Shown in pieces: positions 27,536-38,536 of a DNA stretch of 46,236 nt. Made by a program: the position numbers and the translations under genes. A model generated the notes under the pieces. It did no database searches. It was not told the DNA's origin and worked only from the letters and a program-made list of their open reading frames with translations. The first letter of the stretch is position 1. Each line of letters begins with the position of its first letter. The DNA is from Xanthomonas axonopodis (GTDB lineage: Bacteria > Pseudomonadota > Gammaproteobacteria > Xanthomonadales > Xanthomonadaceae): positions 1-46,236 of the forward strand of contig NZ_JFAQ01000122.1 of NCBI RefSeq assembly GCF_001304695.1, read 5' to 3'.

Positions 27536-28040
27536 TCACGCCTCGTAATAGACCGACACCACCATAAACGTGTATTTGCCGGCCGGCAAGTGCGCGTCGA
27601 ATTCGTCGTCCACGCGCTTTTTCAGCAGTGCGCGTGCCAGGGGCGAATCGATGCTTATCCAGCCGCGTCCGGCATCGGTTTCGTCCGGGCCGACGATGCG
27701 GTAGCGCAGCAGCTCGCCGCTGTCGGCGTCTTCCAGTTCCACCTGTGCGCCGAAGAACACCGCGTTCGCGTCGGTGGGTGCGGTATCCACCACGCGCAGC
27801 GCTTCCAGCCGCTTGCTCAGATAGCGCACACGCCGATCGATTTCACCGAGCTGCTTCTTGCGATAGGTGTATTCCGCATTTTCCGATCGGTCGCCTTCGG
27901 CGGCGGCTGCCGCCAGGGCCCGTACCACTTCGGGCCGGCGCACGCGCCACAAGTCGTCCAGCTCGGCCTTGAGGCGGGCATGGCCTTCGGGGCGTGATCA
28001 GCGCAGTGCTTTTCTCGGCAGGTGGGCGCCAGCGGCTCAT
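27536..28040 (-). pseudogene. greB: greB, frameshifted near the 5' end
   Basis: GreB rescues backtracked RNA polymerase by stimulating transcript cleavage. From ATG 28040 the frame reads [17 protein letters not shown] and then slips; the next frame continues [20 protein letters not shown], then [22 protein letters not shown] with the acidic coiled-coil tip residues, and the FKBP-like C-terminal domain ending [10 protein letters not shown]. An extra base in the C run (27989-27992; GGGG on the + strand) accounts for it; without it the protein is 167 residues. A TTG start at 27952 could give a GreB lacking part of the first coiled-coil helix. Either a real loss, a slippery-run variant or a sequencing error. 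Confidence 0.8.
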
Positions 28041-28151
28041 GGGGCAGGCAGTTTCGAACGGCGGGGCCGCGATGCTAGCGCGCATGACGTGCTTGCGCAT
28101 CTGCCGCCGCACAGCGAAGCTTTGCGCCATTCTTAAGACACGGACGTTGTC

Positions 28152-28430
28152 ATGCTGATCATGCCGCTGCACAAACCCCGGTCGCGCCAGAACATTCCCT
28201 GGGTGACGCTGCTGCTGGTGCTGATCAATGTGGCGGTCTACCTGGGCTACCAGCGCAAGGACGACCGCCTGGTCGAAAGTGCCGTGCACTATTACGTGCA
28301 CTCCGGCTTGGGCGCGCTGGAGGCCGATGCGCATGCGCGCCACCTGCAGCAGACCACCAACGCCAAGCTGCGCGGGGCACGTCAGGCAAAACTGGACAGC
28401 GTGAATGATGCCGCCAGATGGGTTGCATGA
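28152..28430 (+). pseudogene. Truncated N-terminus of a rhomboid-like membrane protein
   Basis: 92 residues. The start MPLHKPRSRQNIPWVTLLLV, with a first membrane helix continuing LINVAVYLGY, resembles the N-terminus of larger Xanthomonas rhomboid-type proteases, followed by a soluble stretch LVESAVHYYVHSGLGALEADAHARHL. The frame ends at 28430 after DSVNDAARWVA and nothing resembling the remaining membrane core or the GxSG motif follows before the YjgR gene end at 28459. I infer a remnant cut by a deletion. It might instead be a genuine small membrane protein. The ATG at 28161 is an alternative start. Confidence 0.4.
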
Positions 28431-28458
28431 TGTACGTCCTTGTGGTTGTCGAGAGCGC

Positions 28459-29964
28459 TTAGCGCTTCCCGCCAAAAATACTGCCGAAAATGCCGCGCAC
28501 GATTTGCTGGCCGATCTTGTTGCCTACCGTGCGCGAGGTCTGTTTGGCCATCGCTTCCAGCATGCCCTGGCGGCGGCTGGTGCCGAAGACCGCGTCCTTG
28601 ACCGCCTGACCGAAGCCGCTATCGTGCGTGTCGTCGTCTTCGCGAGTGCGGGCAGGTGGGGCTGCGTTGTGTTCGGCCACTTGTTCGACGCGGCGTGCGA
28701 GCAGTTCTGCGGCCGATTCGCGATTGATGGCGGCGTCGTAGCGCGTGCCGACGGGGCTGGAGGCGCGTACCTGCGCGCGCTCGGGCGGCGTGATCGGTCC
28801 CATCCGGCAACGCGGCGGTGCGATCAAGGTCTGCTGCACCGGCGCCGGTACGCCCTTGCCCTGCAGTGGTGACACCAGCGCCTCGCCGGTGCCCAGGCTG
28901 GAGATGGCGGTGGCGACATCGAGCTTGGGATTGCCGACGAAGGTTTGCGCGGCGGTCTTGACCGCCTTCTGGTCGCGCGGCGTGTAGGCGCGCAATGCGT
29001 GCTGCACGCGGTTGCCCAGCTGGCCGAGGATGTTGTCGGGAATGTCGTCGGGAAACTGCGAGCAAAAATACACGCCCACGCCCTTGGAACGAATCAGGCG
29101 CACGACCTGCTCGATGCGCTGCACCAGCGCCGCCGGCGCATCGTCGAACAGCAGGTGCGCCTCGTCGAAGACGAACACGAGTCTGGGTTGTTCCAGGTCG
29201 CCCACTTCGGGCAAGCGTTCGAACAGCTCGGACAACAGCCACAGCAGGAAGGTGGAATACAGCTTCGGCTTGAGCACCAGTTGGTTGGCCGCCAGGATGC
29301 CGATCACGCCACGGCCATCCGGCGCGACGCGCATCAGTTCGGCCAGTTCCAGCGCAGGCTCACCGAAGAACTGTTCGCCGCCGTCCTGCGACAAGCGCAG
29401 CAAGGCGCGCTGGATGGCAGCCACCGATTGGCTGGACACCAGCCCGTAACTGGTGGAGAGCTCCTTGCGCTCTTCGACCACCAGCGCGAGCAGCGCACGC
29501 AGGTCGTCCAGGTCCAGCAGTAGCAAGCCGCGGTCGTCGGCCAGCTTGAACACGATGTCCAGTACGCCGGACTGGGTGTCGTTGAGTTCCAGAATCCGGG
29601 CGAGCAGGGTGGGGCCCATCTCGCTGACGGTGGTACGCACCGGATGCCCGAGCTGGCCATACAGGTCCCAGAACACCACCGGGTTGGCGGCCGGGGCGTA
29701 GTCGGTCATGCCCATATCATTGGCGCGCTGCAGCACGCCGGGCGCGCCATCGCCGGCCACGGCCAGGCCGGCGACATCGCCTTTCACATCCGCCAGGAAC
29801 ACCGGTACCCCCAGCCGCGAGAAGCCTTCGGCCAGGGTCATCAAGGTCACGGTCTTGCCGGTGCCGGTGGCGCCGGCCACCAGTCCGTGGCGGTTGCCGA
29901 AGCGTCCTTCCAGCACAACCGGGATGTCGTCGGTGATGCCTTTGCCGAGCAGGAACGAGGCCAT
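28459..29964 (-). CDS. DUF853 family ATPase, YjgR/HerA-like
   Basis: 501 residues, full length for the family. Walker A GATGTGKT lies near residue 35 and Walker B LVFVFDEAHLLFDDAP near residue 260. The N-terminus (MASFLLGKGITDDIPVVLEGR) is the standard YjgR opening. Residues 400-490 are an Ala/Gln/Arg-rich linker, and the C-terminus is GNKIGQQIVRGIFGSIFGGKR, a predicted amphipathic glycine-rich tail. HerA-related ATPases translocate DNA, but the cellular role of YjgR is not established. ATG 29964 is chosen because the frame upstream to 30165 is Arg/Ala-rich and unconserved. Confidence 0.88.
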   Translation of the reverse strand: MASFLLGKGITDDIPVVLEGRFGNRHGLVAGATGTGKTVTLMTLAEGFSRLGVPVFLADVKGDVAGLAVAGDGAPGVLQRANDMGMTDYAPAANPVVFWDLYGQLGHPVRTTVSEMGPTLLARILELNDTQSGVLDIVFKLADDRGLLLLDLDDLRALLALVVEERKELSTSYGLVSSQSVAAIQRALLRLSQDGGEQFFGEPALELAELMRVAPDGRGVIGILAANQLVLKPKLYSTFLLWLLSELFERLPEVGDLEQPRLVFVFDEAHLLFDDAPAALVQRIEQVVRLIRSKGVGVYFCSQFPDDIPDNILGQLGNRVQHALRAYTPRDQKAVKTAAQTFVGNPKLDVATAISSLGTGEALVSPLQGKGVPAPVQQTLIAPPRCRMGPITPPERAQVRASSPVGTRYDAAINRESAAELLARRVEQVAEHNAAPPARTREDDDTHDSGFGQAVKDAVFGTSRRQGMLEAMAKQTSRTVGNKIGQQIVRGIFGSIFGGKR

Positions 29965-30257
29965 TGCGCTGATCCGGTAGGAAAGGGCCGATTCTAGCGG
30001 GCAATCCCGGCGGGCAATGCCAGCCGGCAACTCGGCAGATTCGGGCGGGCAGGCTGGGCGGAACGGGCCATCACGCGCACGCCGCGCTGCAGGCGCTGGC
30101 GCATGCAAATCATGACGGCGGTGAGCCGGTTTGCAGGTGCTGCACGCATCGATCGCGCCCACCAAGCTAACGGCCCACTGACCCCGGCGGCCCGGCTGCC
30201 TTGCCCCGGTATCGCCCCGGCGGCTACCCTGCCTGCCTTTCCGCTGTACTGCCTACG

Positions 30258-31841
30258 ATGCCGCTCGCTCATTTTGGTTTGCGCCCATGGCCTGTCCTGG
30301 CCGTGCTGGCGCTGATGTCTGTCGTCCCCGCCGCCCACGCCATCTCCAAACGCGACACGGAGAAGGCCGCCGCGCTCGATGCGCGCATGGCCGCCGCCGA
30401 AAAGCGCTATCGCGATGCGCTGGTGCTGGTGAACAACTCCGACCCCAAGGGCACTGCCGAAGGCGACGCCGCGCTGGAGGACATGGAAGACATCATCGAG
30501 GCCTGCATCAAGCAGCGTGGTTGCCTGGTCTCCAATCAATTGGCCACCTACAAGCGCCTGCTCAAGGCGCGCGCCGATGCCGAGGCGCCGGCCGCCGAAG
30601 ATCCGGAAGACGACGACACGCTGCTGCAAGCCGACCCTGACCATCTGGGCCCGGCGTCGAACGGCGTGCCCGAGGCCGCGCGTGCCGCCACGCTGCTCAA
30701 CGACCAGCGCCACGACTTCGACAAGATGGTGCAGTACAACACGGCCGTGCAGGCCGGCGTCCGGCGCTGGCTCACCGATATGCGCCCGGCGCTGCTGACC
30801 AGCTATGAGAACTACAGCAACCTGCGCGGCGTGATGTGGCCGGAATGGCAGAAGCGCGGTCTTCCCGAGGCGCTGCTGTTCGGCATCATGGCCAAGGAAT
30901 CCAACGGCAAGGTGCATGCCAGCTCGCGCGCGGGTGCGGCCGGGTTGATGCAGTTCATGCCTGCGACCGGACGTCGCTTCGGGCTGGGCCCGGACGGCAC
31001 CGGCTTCGACACCCGCTTCGATGCACGCAGCGCCGCCGAAGCCAGCGCCGCCTACCTCAACGAGCGCATGGCCGGGCTCAACCGCAGCATCGAACTGGCG
31101 CTGGCCGCCTACAACGGTGGTGAAGGCCGTGCCGCGCGCGCGTTCTCGCAGAGCGGCGGGCGCGGCTTCTGGGACCAGGACGTCTATAACCAGTTCCCGG
31201 TCGAAACCAAGGACTACGTGCCGATGGTGATCGCGGCGGCGTGGATCTTCCTGCACCCGCGCCAGTACGGGGTGGACTTCCCCAAGCTCGATGCGCAGCC
31301 GGCCACGCTCAAGCTGGCCAAGTCGACCACCATCTACGAGCTCACCATCTGCCTGGGCAGCATGGGCACACGCGACGGCTACATGCGTGCGCTGCGCAAT
31401 CTCAACCCGCGTTACGAATCCGATGGCTGGATTCCGGCCGGCACTGTCATCAATGCCACCAACCGCATCGTCAACCTCTACACCCGTTACTGCGTCAACG
31501 GCCCGCGTGCGGATCTGGCACGCACCCTGATCACTGCCGACCTCAACAGCGCGATCGTGCGCAGCAGTAGCGCGCCCGAGTACGTGCCCAGCGTGGCGGT
31601 GGGCGATGTCAGCCAGATGGCCGGCGTACCGACCACCGTCGCCACCGGCCAGCCGGCAGTTGCCAAGCCCAAGGCCAAGCAGGTACGCAGCTACACCATC
31701 GCCAAGGGCGACACGCTCGGTCGCGTGGCGAACAAGTATCAATGCGAGATCAAGGAGCTGGCCAAGGCCAACGGCCTGAAGGCGCCGGCGTACGCGCTCA
31801 AGCCGGGTCAGAGCATCAAGCTGGCCGGTTGCGATCGCTGA
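30258..31841 (+). CDS. Lytic transglycosylase with LysM domains (MltD-like)
   Basis: 527 residues. A signal peptide ends in VVPAAHA, with no lipobox cysteine, so the protein should be periplasmic and soluble. Residues about 25-150 form a helical acidic region. The catalytic SLT domain follows with AKESNGKVHASSRAGAAGLM (catalytic glutamate in KESNG) and LALAAYNGGEGR. A degenerate LysM-like block is at about 345-405 and a clear C-terminal LysM is at about 478-522 (SYTIAKGDTLGRVANKY). It cleaves peptidoglycan glycan strands to 1,6-anhydro ends. ATG 30258 opens the signal peptide. The 10-bp inverted repeat after the gene is a likely terminator. Confidence 0.88.
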   Translation: MPLAHFGLRPWPVLAVLALMSVVPAAHAISKRDTEKAAALDARMAAAEKRYRDALVLVNNSDPKGTAEGDAALEDMEDIIEACIKQRGCLVSNQLATYKRLLKARADAEAPAAEDPEDDDTLLQADPDHLGPASNGVPEAARAATLLNDQRHDFDKMVQYNTAVQAGVRRWLTDMRPALLTSYENYSNLRGVMWPEWQKRGLPEALLFGIMAKESNGKVHASSRAGAAGLMQFMPATGRRFGLGPDGTGFDTRFDARSAAEASAAYLNERMAGLNRSIELALAAYNGGEGRAARAFSQSGGRGFWDQDVYNQFPVETKDYVPMVIAAAWIFLHPRQYGVDFPKLDAQPATLKLAKSTTIYELTICLGSMGTRDGYMRALRNLNPRYESDGWIPAGTVINATNRIVNLYTRYCVNGPRADLARTLITADLNSAIVRSSSAPEYVPSVAVGDVSQMAGVPTTVATGQPAVAKPKAKQVRSYTIAKGDTLGRVANKYQCEIKELAKANGLKAPAYALKPGQSIKLAGCDR

Positions 31842-31897
31842 ACCGTGCGCTGGTGGTGCGGTGCTGATGGCCGCACCCTCTAGACGGCGGTGCGCAT

Positions 31898-31932
31898 CGG
31901 CCTGACCCGCTTGCGTGGGGCAGGTCAGGCCG
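31898..31932 (+). terminator. Terminator hairpin after the transglycosylase gene
   Basis: CGGCCTGACC (31898-31907) pairs with GGTCAGGCCG (31923-31932), a perfect 10-bp stem with a CCCGC/GTGGGG inner extension, 57 bases after the stop. There is no T run, so a factor-assisted terminator is possible. Confidence 0.55.
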
Positions 31933-32073
31933 CGTCAAAGCCGTTCCCGGTAGCCCCGGCACGGGCAGCGTGTTTTCAAATCGAGGCTGGGAAAACGGCG
32001 GCCGGGTGTGCGACGCGTTCTCGGGAATGCCTGGTCGCGGCCAGCTCCGCTGCTACGACGGCGTCGTTGCAAT

Positions 32074-32916
32074 TCACTGACGACGCGCGAGTGCCTGGCC
32101 AAGACGAACCGATGTTTCGGCCGCAAGGTTGCCATCGAGCGTGGCCACACCCGGCGGCAGCAACACGATCACGGTCGAACCGTAGTTGAACCTGGCCATC
32201 TCCGCGAACTTTTCCAGCACGATGCCCTTGCCGCGGTAATCCTTGCGCGTGATGCGGTCACCGTAGCGCGGAATCTCCACGCCGCTCCACACCGTCTCCA
32301 CGCCGGAGACCAGCAGTGCCCCCACCATCACCGAGGCCATCGGGCCGAAGTCGGTGTCGAAGTGGCAGACCAGCCGCTCGTTGCGCGCGAACAGGCGCGG
32401 CACATTGCGTACTGCGTCCGGACCTACGCTGAACAGCCGTCCGGGCACGTGCACGGTTTCGCGCAGGGTGCCGGTCCACGGCATATGCACGCGGTGATAG
32501 TCCTTGGGCGACAGATACACGGTGGCGAACAGGCCGTTGTTGAAGGGCACTGCCGCGGCTTCGTCGCCGAGCAATTCTGCGGCAGTGAACGACTGCCCCT
32601 TGGCCTGGAAAATGCGGCCGTTCTCGACCGGGCCGAGCTGGCTGATGCGGCCGTCGGCCGGCATCAGCACTGCCGAAGGGTCGGCATCCGGCACGCGCGC
32701 GCCGGCCTTCAAGGCGCGGGTAAAAAACGCATTGAAGGTAGGATAGGCGCGCGGATCCGGCTCCTGCGCTTCGCTCAGGTCCACGCCGAACTTGCGCGTG
32801 ACCGTATCGATCAACCACTGCTTGGTGGATGGGGTCTGCGAACAAGCCAGCGCGCGCGCCAGCGACGACAGCAACCGGTGCGGCAGCACGTAGGTCAGGG
32901 AAGTGACGAGACTCAC
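32074..32916 (-). CDS. psd: Phosphatidylserine decarboxylase proenzyme
   Basis: 280 residues; makes phosphatidylethanolamine at the inner membrane. The self-cleavage site appears as [14 protein letters not shown] (Gly-Ser-Thr near residue 248), where the serine becomes the pyruvoyl group of the alpha chain. Upstream are [10 protein letters not shown] and [13 protein letters not shown], which include the Asp and His of the conserved site. The start overlaps the stop of the SCO protein gene by 4 bases (32913-32916), so psd is the second gene of a two-gene unit. Confidence 0.95.
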   Translation of the reverse strand: MSLVTSLTYVLPHRLLSSLARALACSQTPSTKQWLIDTVTRKFGVDLSEAQEPDPRAYPTFNAFFTRALKAGARVPDADPSAVLMPADGRISQLGPVENGRIFQAKGQSFTAAELLGDEAAAVPFNNGLFATVYLSPKDYHRVHMPWTGTLRETVHVPGRLFSVGPDAVRNVPRLFARNERLVCHFDTDFGPMASVMVGALLVSGVETVWSGVEIPRYGDRITRKDYRGKGIVLEKFAEMARFNYGSTVIVLLPPGVATLDGNLAAETSVRLGQALARRQ

Positions 32917-33563
32917 GGAGCGGTTACCTTGGTCAGCTGTTGGAGGTCGGCGGCGATCGCCTTCGGATCAAGCGGGGGACGGATCAACCCGGCCAGACGG
33001 CCTTGCGGATCGAGCACGGCGATGCCGGCCGAATGATCCATGCTGTAGTCGTTGGGATTCTGCGCATAGCCCTTGCCCGGCACCTTCTGGAACACGAAGC
33101 CCAGCGCGGTGGCAAAGCGCTCCAGCGCCGGCACGTCGGCAGTGGCGGCCAGGGTGTCCTTGTGGAAGGCGTGCGCGTACTCGCCCAGGCGCGCAGGCGG
33201 GTCGCGCTGCGGGTCCACCGACACGAACAGCACGCGCGGGCGCAAGCCGTCGGGAATGCTTTCCCATTGCTGTTGCGCCACCGCCAGATCGATCAAGGTG
33301 GTGGGGCAGACGTCGGGGCAGAACGTGAAGCCCAGAAACACCAGCGTCCAATGCCCCTTGAGCTCGCCGGGTACCAGTTGGGTGCCGTCGGACTGGCGCA
33401 GGCTGAATTGCGGCAGCGGGCGCGGCTGCGGATAAAAGGTGATGGTCTTGGTGAGTGGCCATGGCGAACTGGGCGCGCCGCCAAGGAACCTCTGGCCTAG
33501 CAACATCCCCAGGCCAGCGGCCAGGGCCACTAGTAGCACGATGCCGGTATTGCGATTGAACAT
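32913..33563 (-). CDS. SCO1/SenC family copper chaperone
   Basis: 216 residues. An N-terminal membrane anchor ([21 protein letters not shown]) is followed by a thioredoxin-like domain in the periplasm. The copper-binding cysteines are in [11 protein letters not shown] (CxxxC near 80) and the third ligand is the histidine of [11 protein letters not shown] (near 170). SCO proteins deliver copper to the CuA site of cytochrome oxidase or act as thiol reductases. First gene of a unit with psd; the pairing with a phospholipid enzyme has no obvious functional logic. Confidence 0.9.
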   Translation of the reverse strand: MFNRNTGIVLLVALAAGLGMLLGQRFLGGAPSSPWPLTKTITFYPQPRPLPQFSLRQSDGTQLVPGELKGHWTLVFLGFTFCPDVCPTTLIDLAVAQQQWESIPDGLRPRVLFVSVDPQRDPPARLGEYAHAFHKDTLAATADVPALERFATALGFVFQKVPGKGYAQNPNDYSMDHSAGIAVLDPQGRLAGLIRPPLDPKAIAADLQQLTKVTAP

Positions 33564-33608
33564 GGCGGTTTCCAGTGCAACAGACGCTCATGATACCGAT
33601 CCGACCTC

Positions 33609-33614
33609 TATAAT
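33609..33614 (+). promoter_or_regulatory. -10 element of prmB
   Basis: A perfect TATAAT 30 bases before the prmB start codon, predicting a short leader. No good -35 is visible at the expected place, so it may depend on an activator or an extended -10 context. The divergent SCO gene starts 45 bases to the left. Confidence 0.6.
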
Positions 33615-33643
33615 CGGGGACCGATTCCTGTTTAGTTGTTGCC

Positions 33644-34570
33644 ATGACTGCCGCCGCGGCCGACGAACTGCACACCATCATCGACCTGATCCGCTACGGC
33701 ACCAGCTGTTTCAACGCAGCCGGTCTGACCTTCGGCCACAGCTACGACAATGCGTTGGACGAAGCCACCCAACTGGTCCTGCACAGCCTGCATCTGCCGC
33801 ACGATCTGGGCCCCGCTTATGGCCAGGCGCGCTTGCTGCGCTCGGAAAAAGAGCAGGTGCTCGGTCTGTTCGAGCGCCGCATCACCGAGCGCGTGCCGGC
33901 CGCTTATCTCACCGGCGAGGCCTGGTTTGCCGGCCTGAGTTTCAAGAGCGATGCGCGTGCGCTGGTGCCGCGTTCGCCGATCGCCGAACTGATCGAAGCC
34001 GGCTTCGAACCCTGGCTGGGCGGTCGCGAAGTGTCGCGCGCGCTGGACCTGTGCACCGGTTCGGGCTGTATCGCGATCGCGATGGGCCACTACAACCCGC
34101 AGTGGGATGTGGATGGCGTGGACATCAGCGATGATGCGCTGGCGCTGGCCGCCGAAAACAAGGCGCGCCTGCATGCCGACAATGTCACCTTGCTCAAGTC
34201 GGACCTGTTCACCGGTCTGGGCGGTCGCCAGTACGACCTGATCGTCACCAACCCGCCGTACGTCACCAACGACGAAACCGACGCGCTGCCGCAGGAGTAT
34301 TCCTACGAGCCCGAACTCGGCCTGCGCGCCGGCGACGATGGCCTGGACCTAGTGCTGAAGATCCTGCGCGATGCGCCGCAGCACCTGAGCGAAGACGGCT
34401 TGCTGATCTGCGAAGTGGGCGAGTCCGAGCAGCACCTGGTCAAGCTGCTGCCGGAAGTGGATCTGGCCTGGGTCGAGTTCAAGGTGGGGCAGATGGGCAT
34501 TTTCGCGGTGGAATGCGGCGAATTGATCGCCCACGGCGCCCGCATCGCCGAGCTGGCCGCGCAGCGATGA
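33644..34570 (+). CDS. prmB: Ribosomal protein L3 glutamine N5-methyltransferase
   Basis: 308 residues. The class I SAM methyltransferase fold begins with [15 protein letters not shown] (about 142) and the glutamine-methylating signature NPPYVTN is near residue 205. The N-terminal domain [21 protein letters not shown] and the [12 protein letters not shown] block match PrmB and not PrmC (release-factor methyltransferase). It methylates L3 during ribosome assembly. It is 10 bases ahead of aroC, probably one transcript. Confidence 0.92.
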   Translation: MTAAAADELHTIIDLIRYGTSCFNAAGLTFGHSYDNALDEATQLVLHSLHLPHDLGPAYGQARLLRSEKEQVLGLFERRITERVPAAYLTGEAWFAGLSFKSDARALVPRSPIAELIEAGFEPWLGGREVSRALDLCTGSGCIAIAMGHYNPQWDVDGVDISDDALALAAENKARLHADNVTLLKSDLFTGLGGRQYDLIVTNPPYVTNDETDALPQEYSYEPELGLRAGDDGLDLVLKILRDAPQHLSEDGLLICEVGESEQHLVKLLPEVDLAWVEFKVGQMGIFAVECGELIAHGARIAELAAQR

Positions 34571-34580
34571 GCCTGCGCGC

Positions 34581-35684
34581 ATGAGTGCCAATTCGTTCGG
34601 CAAGCTGTTCACTGTCACCACCTTTGGCGAGTCGCACGGGCCGGCAATCGGCTGCGTGGTCGACGGCTGCCCTCCCGGCCTGGAGCTGGCGCCCGAAGAG
34701 TTCGCTCACGACCTGCAGCGCCGCGCCAGCGGCAAGAGCCGGCACACCTCCGCGCGCCGCGAGGCCGACGAGATCGAGATCCTGTCTGGCGTGTACGAAG
34801 GCTGCACCACCGGCACGCCGATCGGCTTGCTGATCCGCAACACAGATCAGCGCAGCAAGGACTACAGTAATCTCGCCCAGCAGTTCCGTCCCGGCCACGC
34901 GGATTACACATACTGGCAGAAGTACGGCATTCGCGATCCGCGCGGCGGCGGGCGCTCGTCGGCGCGCGAGACCACCATGCGTGTGGCCGCTGGCGTGATC
35001 GCCAAGAAGTGGCTCAAGCAACGGTATGGCGTGCTGGTACGCGGTTTCCTGTCGCAGCTGGGCGAGATTCGTCCCGCTGGTTTCGATTGGGATGCGGTGG
35101 AAGACAACCCGTTTTTCTGGCCGCATGCCGCGCAGGTGCCGGAGCTGGAAACCTACATGGACGCGCTGCGTAAATCCGGCGATTCGGTCGGTGCACGCGT
35201 GGACGTGGTGGCCGGCGGCGTTCCGGCAGGCTGGGGCGAGCCGATCTACGGCAAGCTCGATGCCGAACTGGCCGCTGCGCTGATGAGCATCAATGCGGTC
35301 AAGGGCGTGGAGATCGGCGACGGCTTCGCCAGCGCAGCGCAGAAGGGCACCGAGCACCGCGATCTGATCACCCCGGAAGGCTTTGTCAGCAACCATGCTG
35401 GCGGCATCCTGGGCGGAATCTCCACCGGCCAGGCGGTCACCGCCTCGATGGTGCTCAAGCCCACCTCCAGCCTGCGCCTGCCCGGCGCCACGGTGGATGC
35501 CGACGGCAGCGTGGTCGATGTCATCACCACCGGCCGGCACGACCCGTGCGTGGGCATCCGCGCCACCCCGATCGCCGAGGCGATGATGGCGCTGGTGCTG
35601 ATGGACCAGGCGCTGCGCCACCGTGCGCAGTGCGGCGATGTGGGTGAGGTGTCGCCACGCATTCCCGGTCAGGTCGATGTCTGA
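34581..35684 (+). CDS. aroC: Chorismate synthase
   Basis: 367 residues. It makes chorismate from EPSP using reduced FMN, the last shared step toward tryptophan, tyrosine, phenylalanine and folate. Signatures: [19 protein letters not shown] (about 15), [15 protein letters not shown] (about 130) and the C-terminal [18 protein letters not shown] (about 340). Residues 46-60 ([17 protein letters not shown]) bind the phosphate. It follows prmB and overlaps the next gene by 8 bases, so the three are probably co-translated. Chorismate made here is used by the trp genes further along this strand. Confidence 0.96.
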   Translation: MSANSFGKLFTVTTFGESHGPAIGCVVDGCPPGLELAPEEFAHDLQRRASGKSRHTSARREADEIEILSGVYEGCTTGTPIGLLIRNTDQRSKDYSNLAQQFRPGHADYTYWQKYGIRDPRGGGRSSARETTMRVAAGVIAKKWLKQRYGVLVRGFLSQLGEIRPAGFDWDAVEDNPFFWPHAAQVPELETYMDALRKSGDSVGARVDVVAGGVPAGWGEPIYGKLDAELAAALMSINAVKGVEIGDGFASAAQKGTEHRDLITPEGFVSNHAGGILGGISTGQAVTASMVLKPTSSLRLPGATVDADGSVVDVITTGRHDPCVGIRATPIAEAMMALVLMDQALRHRAQCGDVGEVSPRIPGQVDV

Positions 35685-36750
35685 CCGCCGGCGCGCCAAG
35701 GTGTGGGTCAGCCAGCCGCTGTTCGACGATGTCGTCGCACAGCTGGGCGAGCATTTCGAGTTGACCACCACCAAGCAAGTCAGCGCGTATTCGTCGGCCG
35801 AGCTGGCTGCGCAACTGGCACCGCTGGACGGTGCCCTGATCACCCTCAACGAGCGTATCGGCGCGGCCGAAATCGCGGCGGCGCCGCAGCTGCGCGCCAT
35901 TGCCAATGTCGGCGTGGGCTACAACAATCTCGACATCGACGCCTTGAGTGCGGCCGGCATCCTGGCCAGCAACACGCCGGACGTGCTCACCGAAACCACC
36001 GCCGATCTCGGCTTCGCGCTGCTGATGGCCACCGCGCGCCGCATCACTGAATCCGAGCGCTGGCTGCGTGACGGGCAGTGGGGGCAATGGTCGTTCAAGA
36101 CCATGCTCGGCGCCGCTATCCACGGCAGCACGCTCGGCATCCTTGGCATGGGGCGCATTGGCCAGGGCATCGCCCGGCGCGGCGCGCACGGTTTCGGCAT
36201 GCGCGTGCTGTATCACAACCGCAGCCAATTGCCGGCCGCCACCGAACAGGCGCTAGGCGCGCAGTACGTGGATTTGGAGACGTTGCTGGTGCAGTCCGAT
36301 CACCTGGTGCTGGTGTTGCCGTACACCAAGGACTCGCACCACATCATCGATGCGGCGGCGCTGGGCAAGATGCGCCCTACTGCCACGCTGGTGAATATCG
36401 CCCGCGGTGGCATCGTCGATGAGCTGGCGCTGGCCGATGCACTCGCGAACGGGCGTCTGGCCGGTGCCGGTCTGGATGTGTACGAAGGCGAACCCCGCGT
36501 GCGGCCGGAGTTGCTGGCGCTCAATAACGTGGTGCTCACCCCGCATATCGGCAGCGCCAGCCTGGCCACGCGCCGCGCGATGGTGCAACTGGCGGTGGAC
36601 AACCTGATCGCTGCGCTGGGCCAGGGCCCGCATGCCGGCAATCCGCCGAGCGCGCTCAATGCCACTGAGGTTGCCGCTGCCAAACAGGGCGGCACCGGCG
36701 TGGACGCGAAAAAAACCGCCGTCACCGGCAGCATTTCTACCAAACGATAG
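35677..36750 (+). CDS. D-2-hydroxyacid dehydrogenase (glyoxylate/hydroxypyruvate reductase type)
   Basis: 357 residues. The NAD(P)-binding motif [17 protein letters not shown] is near residue 157. The catalytic set is Arg in [11 protein letters not shown] (about 241), Glu in DVYEGEP (about 270) and His in TPHIGSAS (about 290). The N-terminal half carries [15 protein letters not shown]. Closest family groups reduce glyoxylate or hydroxypyruvate to the D-2-hydroxy acid; the exact substrate is not clear from sequence. The last 30 residues are a low-complexity extension ([20 protein letters not shown]). The start overlaps aroC by 8 bases. Confidence 0.85.
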   Translation: MSDRRRAKVWVSQPLFDDVVAQLGEHFELTTTKQVSAYSSAELAAQLAPLDGALITLNERIGAAEIAAAPQLRAIANVGVGYNNLDIDALSAAGILASNTPDVLTETTADLGFALLMATARRITESERWLRDGQWGQWSFKTMLGAAIHGSTLGILGMGRIGQGIARRGAHGFGMRVLYHNRSQLPAATEQALGAQYVDLETLLVQSDHLVLVLPYTKDSHHIIDAAALGKMRPTATLVNIARGGIVDELALADALANGRLAGAGLDVYEGEPRVRPELLALNNVVLTPHIGSASLATRRAMVQLAVDNLIAALGQGPHAGNPPSALNATEVAAAKQGGTGVDAKKTAVTGSISTKR

Positions 36751-36780
36751 GGAACCTCCGCGGCCAGTGTTGGAGGTTCC
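36751..36780 (+). terminator. Hairpin between the dehydrogenase gene and asd
   Basis: GGAACCTCC (36751-36759) pairs with GGAGGTTCC (36772-36780), a perfect 9-bp stem right after the TAG. No T run follows; asd starts 54 bases later. It may be a partial terminator or an asd leader structure. Confidence 0.5.
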
Positions 36781-36834
36781 CCGAACCCAGCGCGCAGTGC
36801 TTACTTCTTCCCCTTTTCGATAAAGATAAACCTC

Positions 36835-37860
<1,026 letters not shown>

Positions 37861-38536
37861 GGGGCACGACAAAAACGACCGCGTAGCCGCCATGTGGGCG
37901 CGTGGTCGGTGCACGGTGGGTCAGGCATCACCCGGCCCCTGCGGTACTGGGCGCGCCACCCGCACCTGCATGACGACTGGTGACGGCGGGCTATCGGCGC
38001 GCCAAACCAGCCGTACACGTGCTGGAGCGTGCGGGCGCGCGATGTGCTTCCCAGGGCGGCTCACCGCGCGCAAGCGCTGCGGCAGGGTGCAGGCCGACGC
38101 ATGTAAGGTCGGCTCGATTTTCAACCAAAGGCCAACCTGCAGGCGCGCTGCCCATCGCGTGCCTGCAGGCATGCGCAGGTGCGCATGTCGCCTTATATCG
38201 CTCGCCCTGCGCATTGAAGGACCTTGCAGCTTGCGCTGCGCAGTCTTGCTGACCGCCTCTCACACATTCCGTTGCCGGCTCCGTCGACGCGCCATTGGCG
38301 CCATGTCATGGCATCACGCATCTCGTGCTTCGCACCACGCAAGCTGCCGATAAGCCGTTGCGCGCTTGATGCATCGCGCAGTGTGATCGCCCATGCGTGC
38401 TTGCCGGTTGCAGTGGCCACGCCTGCATGTCGCACTGCGGCAGTGCCGCTGTCGTAGCGCTCTGCAGCACGGTGCCGACTTTTTCGCTCATCCAGCGGCT
38501 ATATTGATGCCCATGAAACATAGGGGCGGGGGCGCG
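37861..38536. other. Large non-coding gap between asd and fimV
   Basis: About 680 bases with no gene I can defend; the open frames present are Arg/Cys-rich and lack motifs. Local palindromes include two GCAGGC/GCCTGC sites near 38140 and 38162. The right end has a TATATT -10 for fimV. The stretch is unusually long for this compact strand and could hold a small RNA gene or the worn remains of a gene. Confidence 0.45.
38500..38505 (+). promoter_or_regulatory. Possible -10 element of fimV
   Basis: TATATT, with a T-rich stretch (ACTTTTTC) about 17-20 bases upstream as a poor -35. If used, transcription would start near 38512, which favours the ATG at 38537 over those at 38507 and 38513. Confidence 0.4.

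Noticed and set aside
37892-38353. A 153-residue plus-strand frame between asd and fimV
   Set aside because: Cys/Arg-rich with no hydrophobic or domain pattern and no ribosome site.
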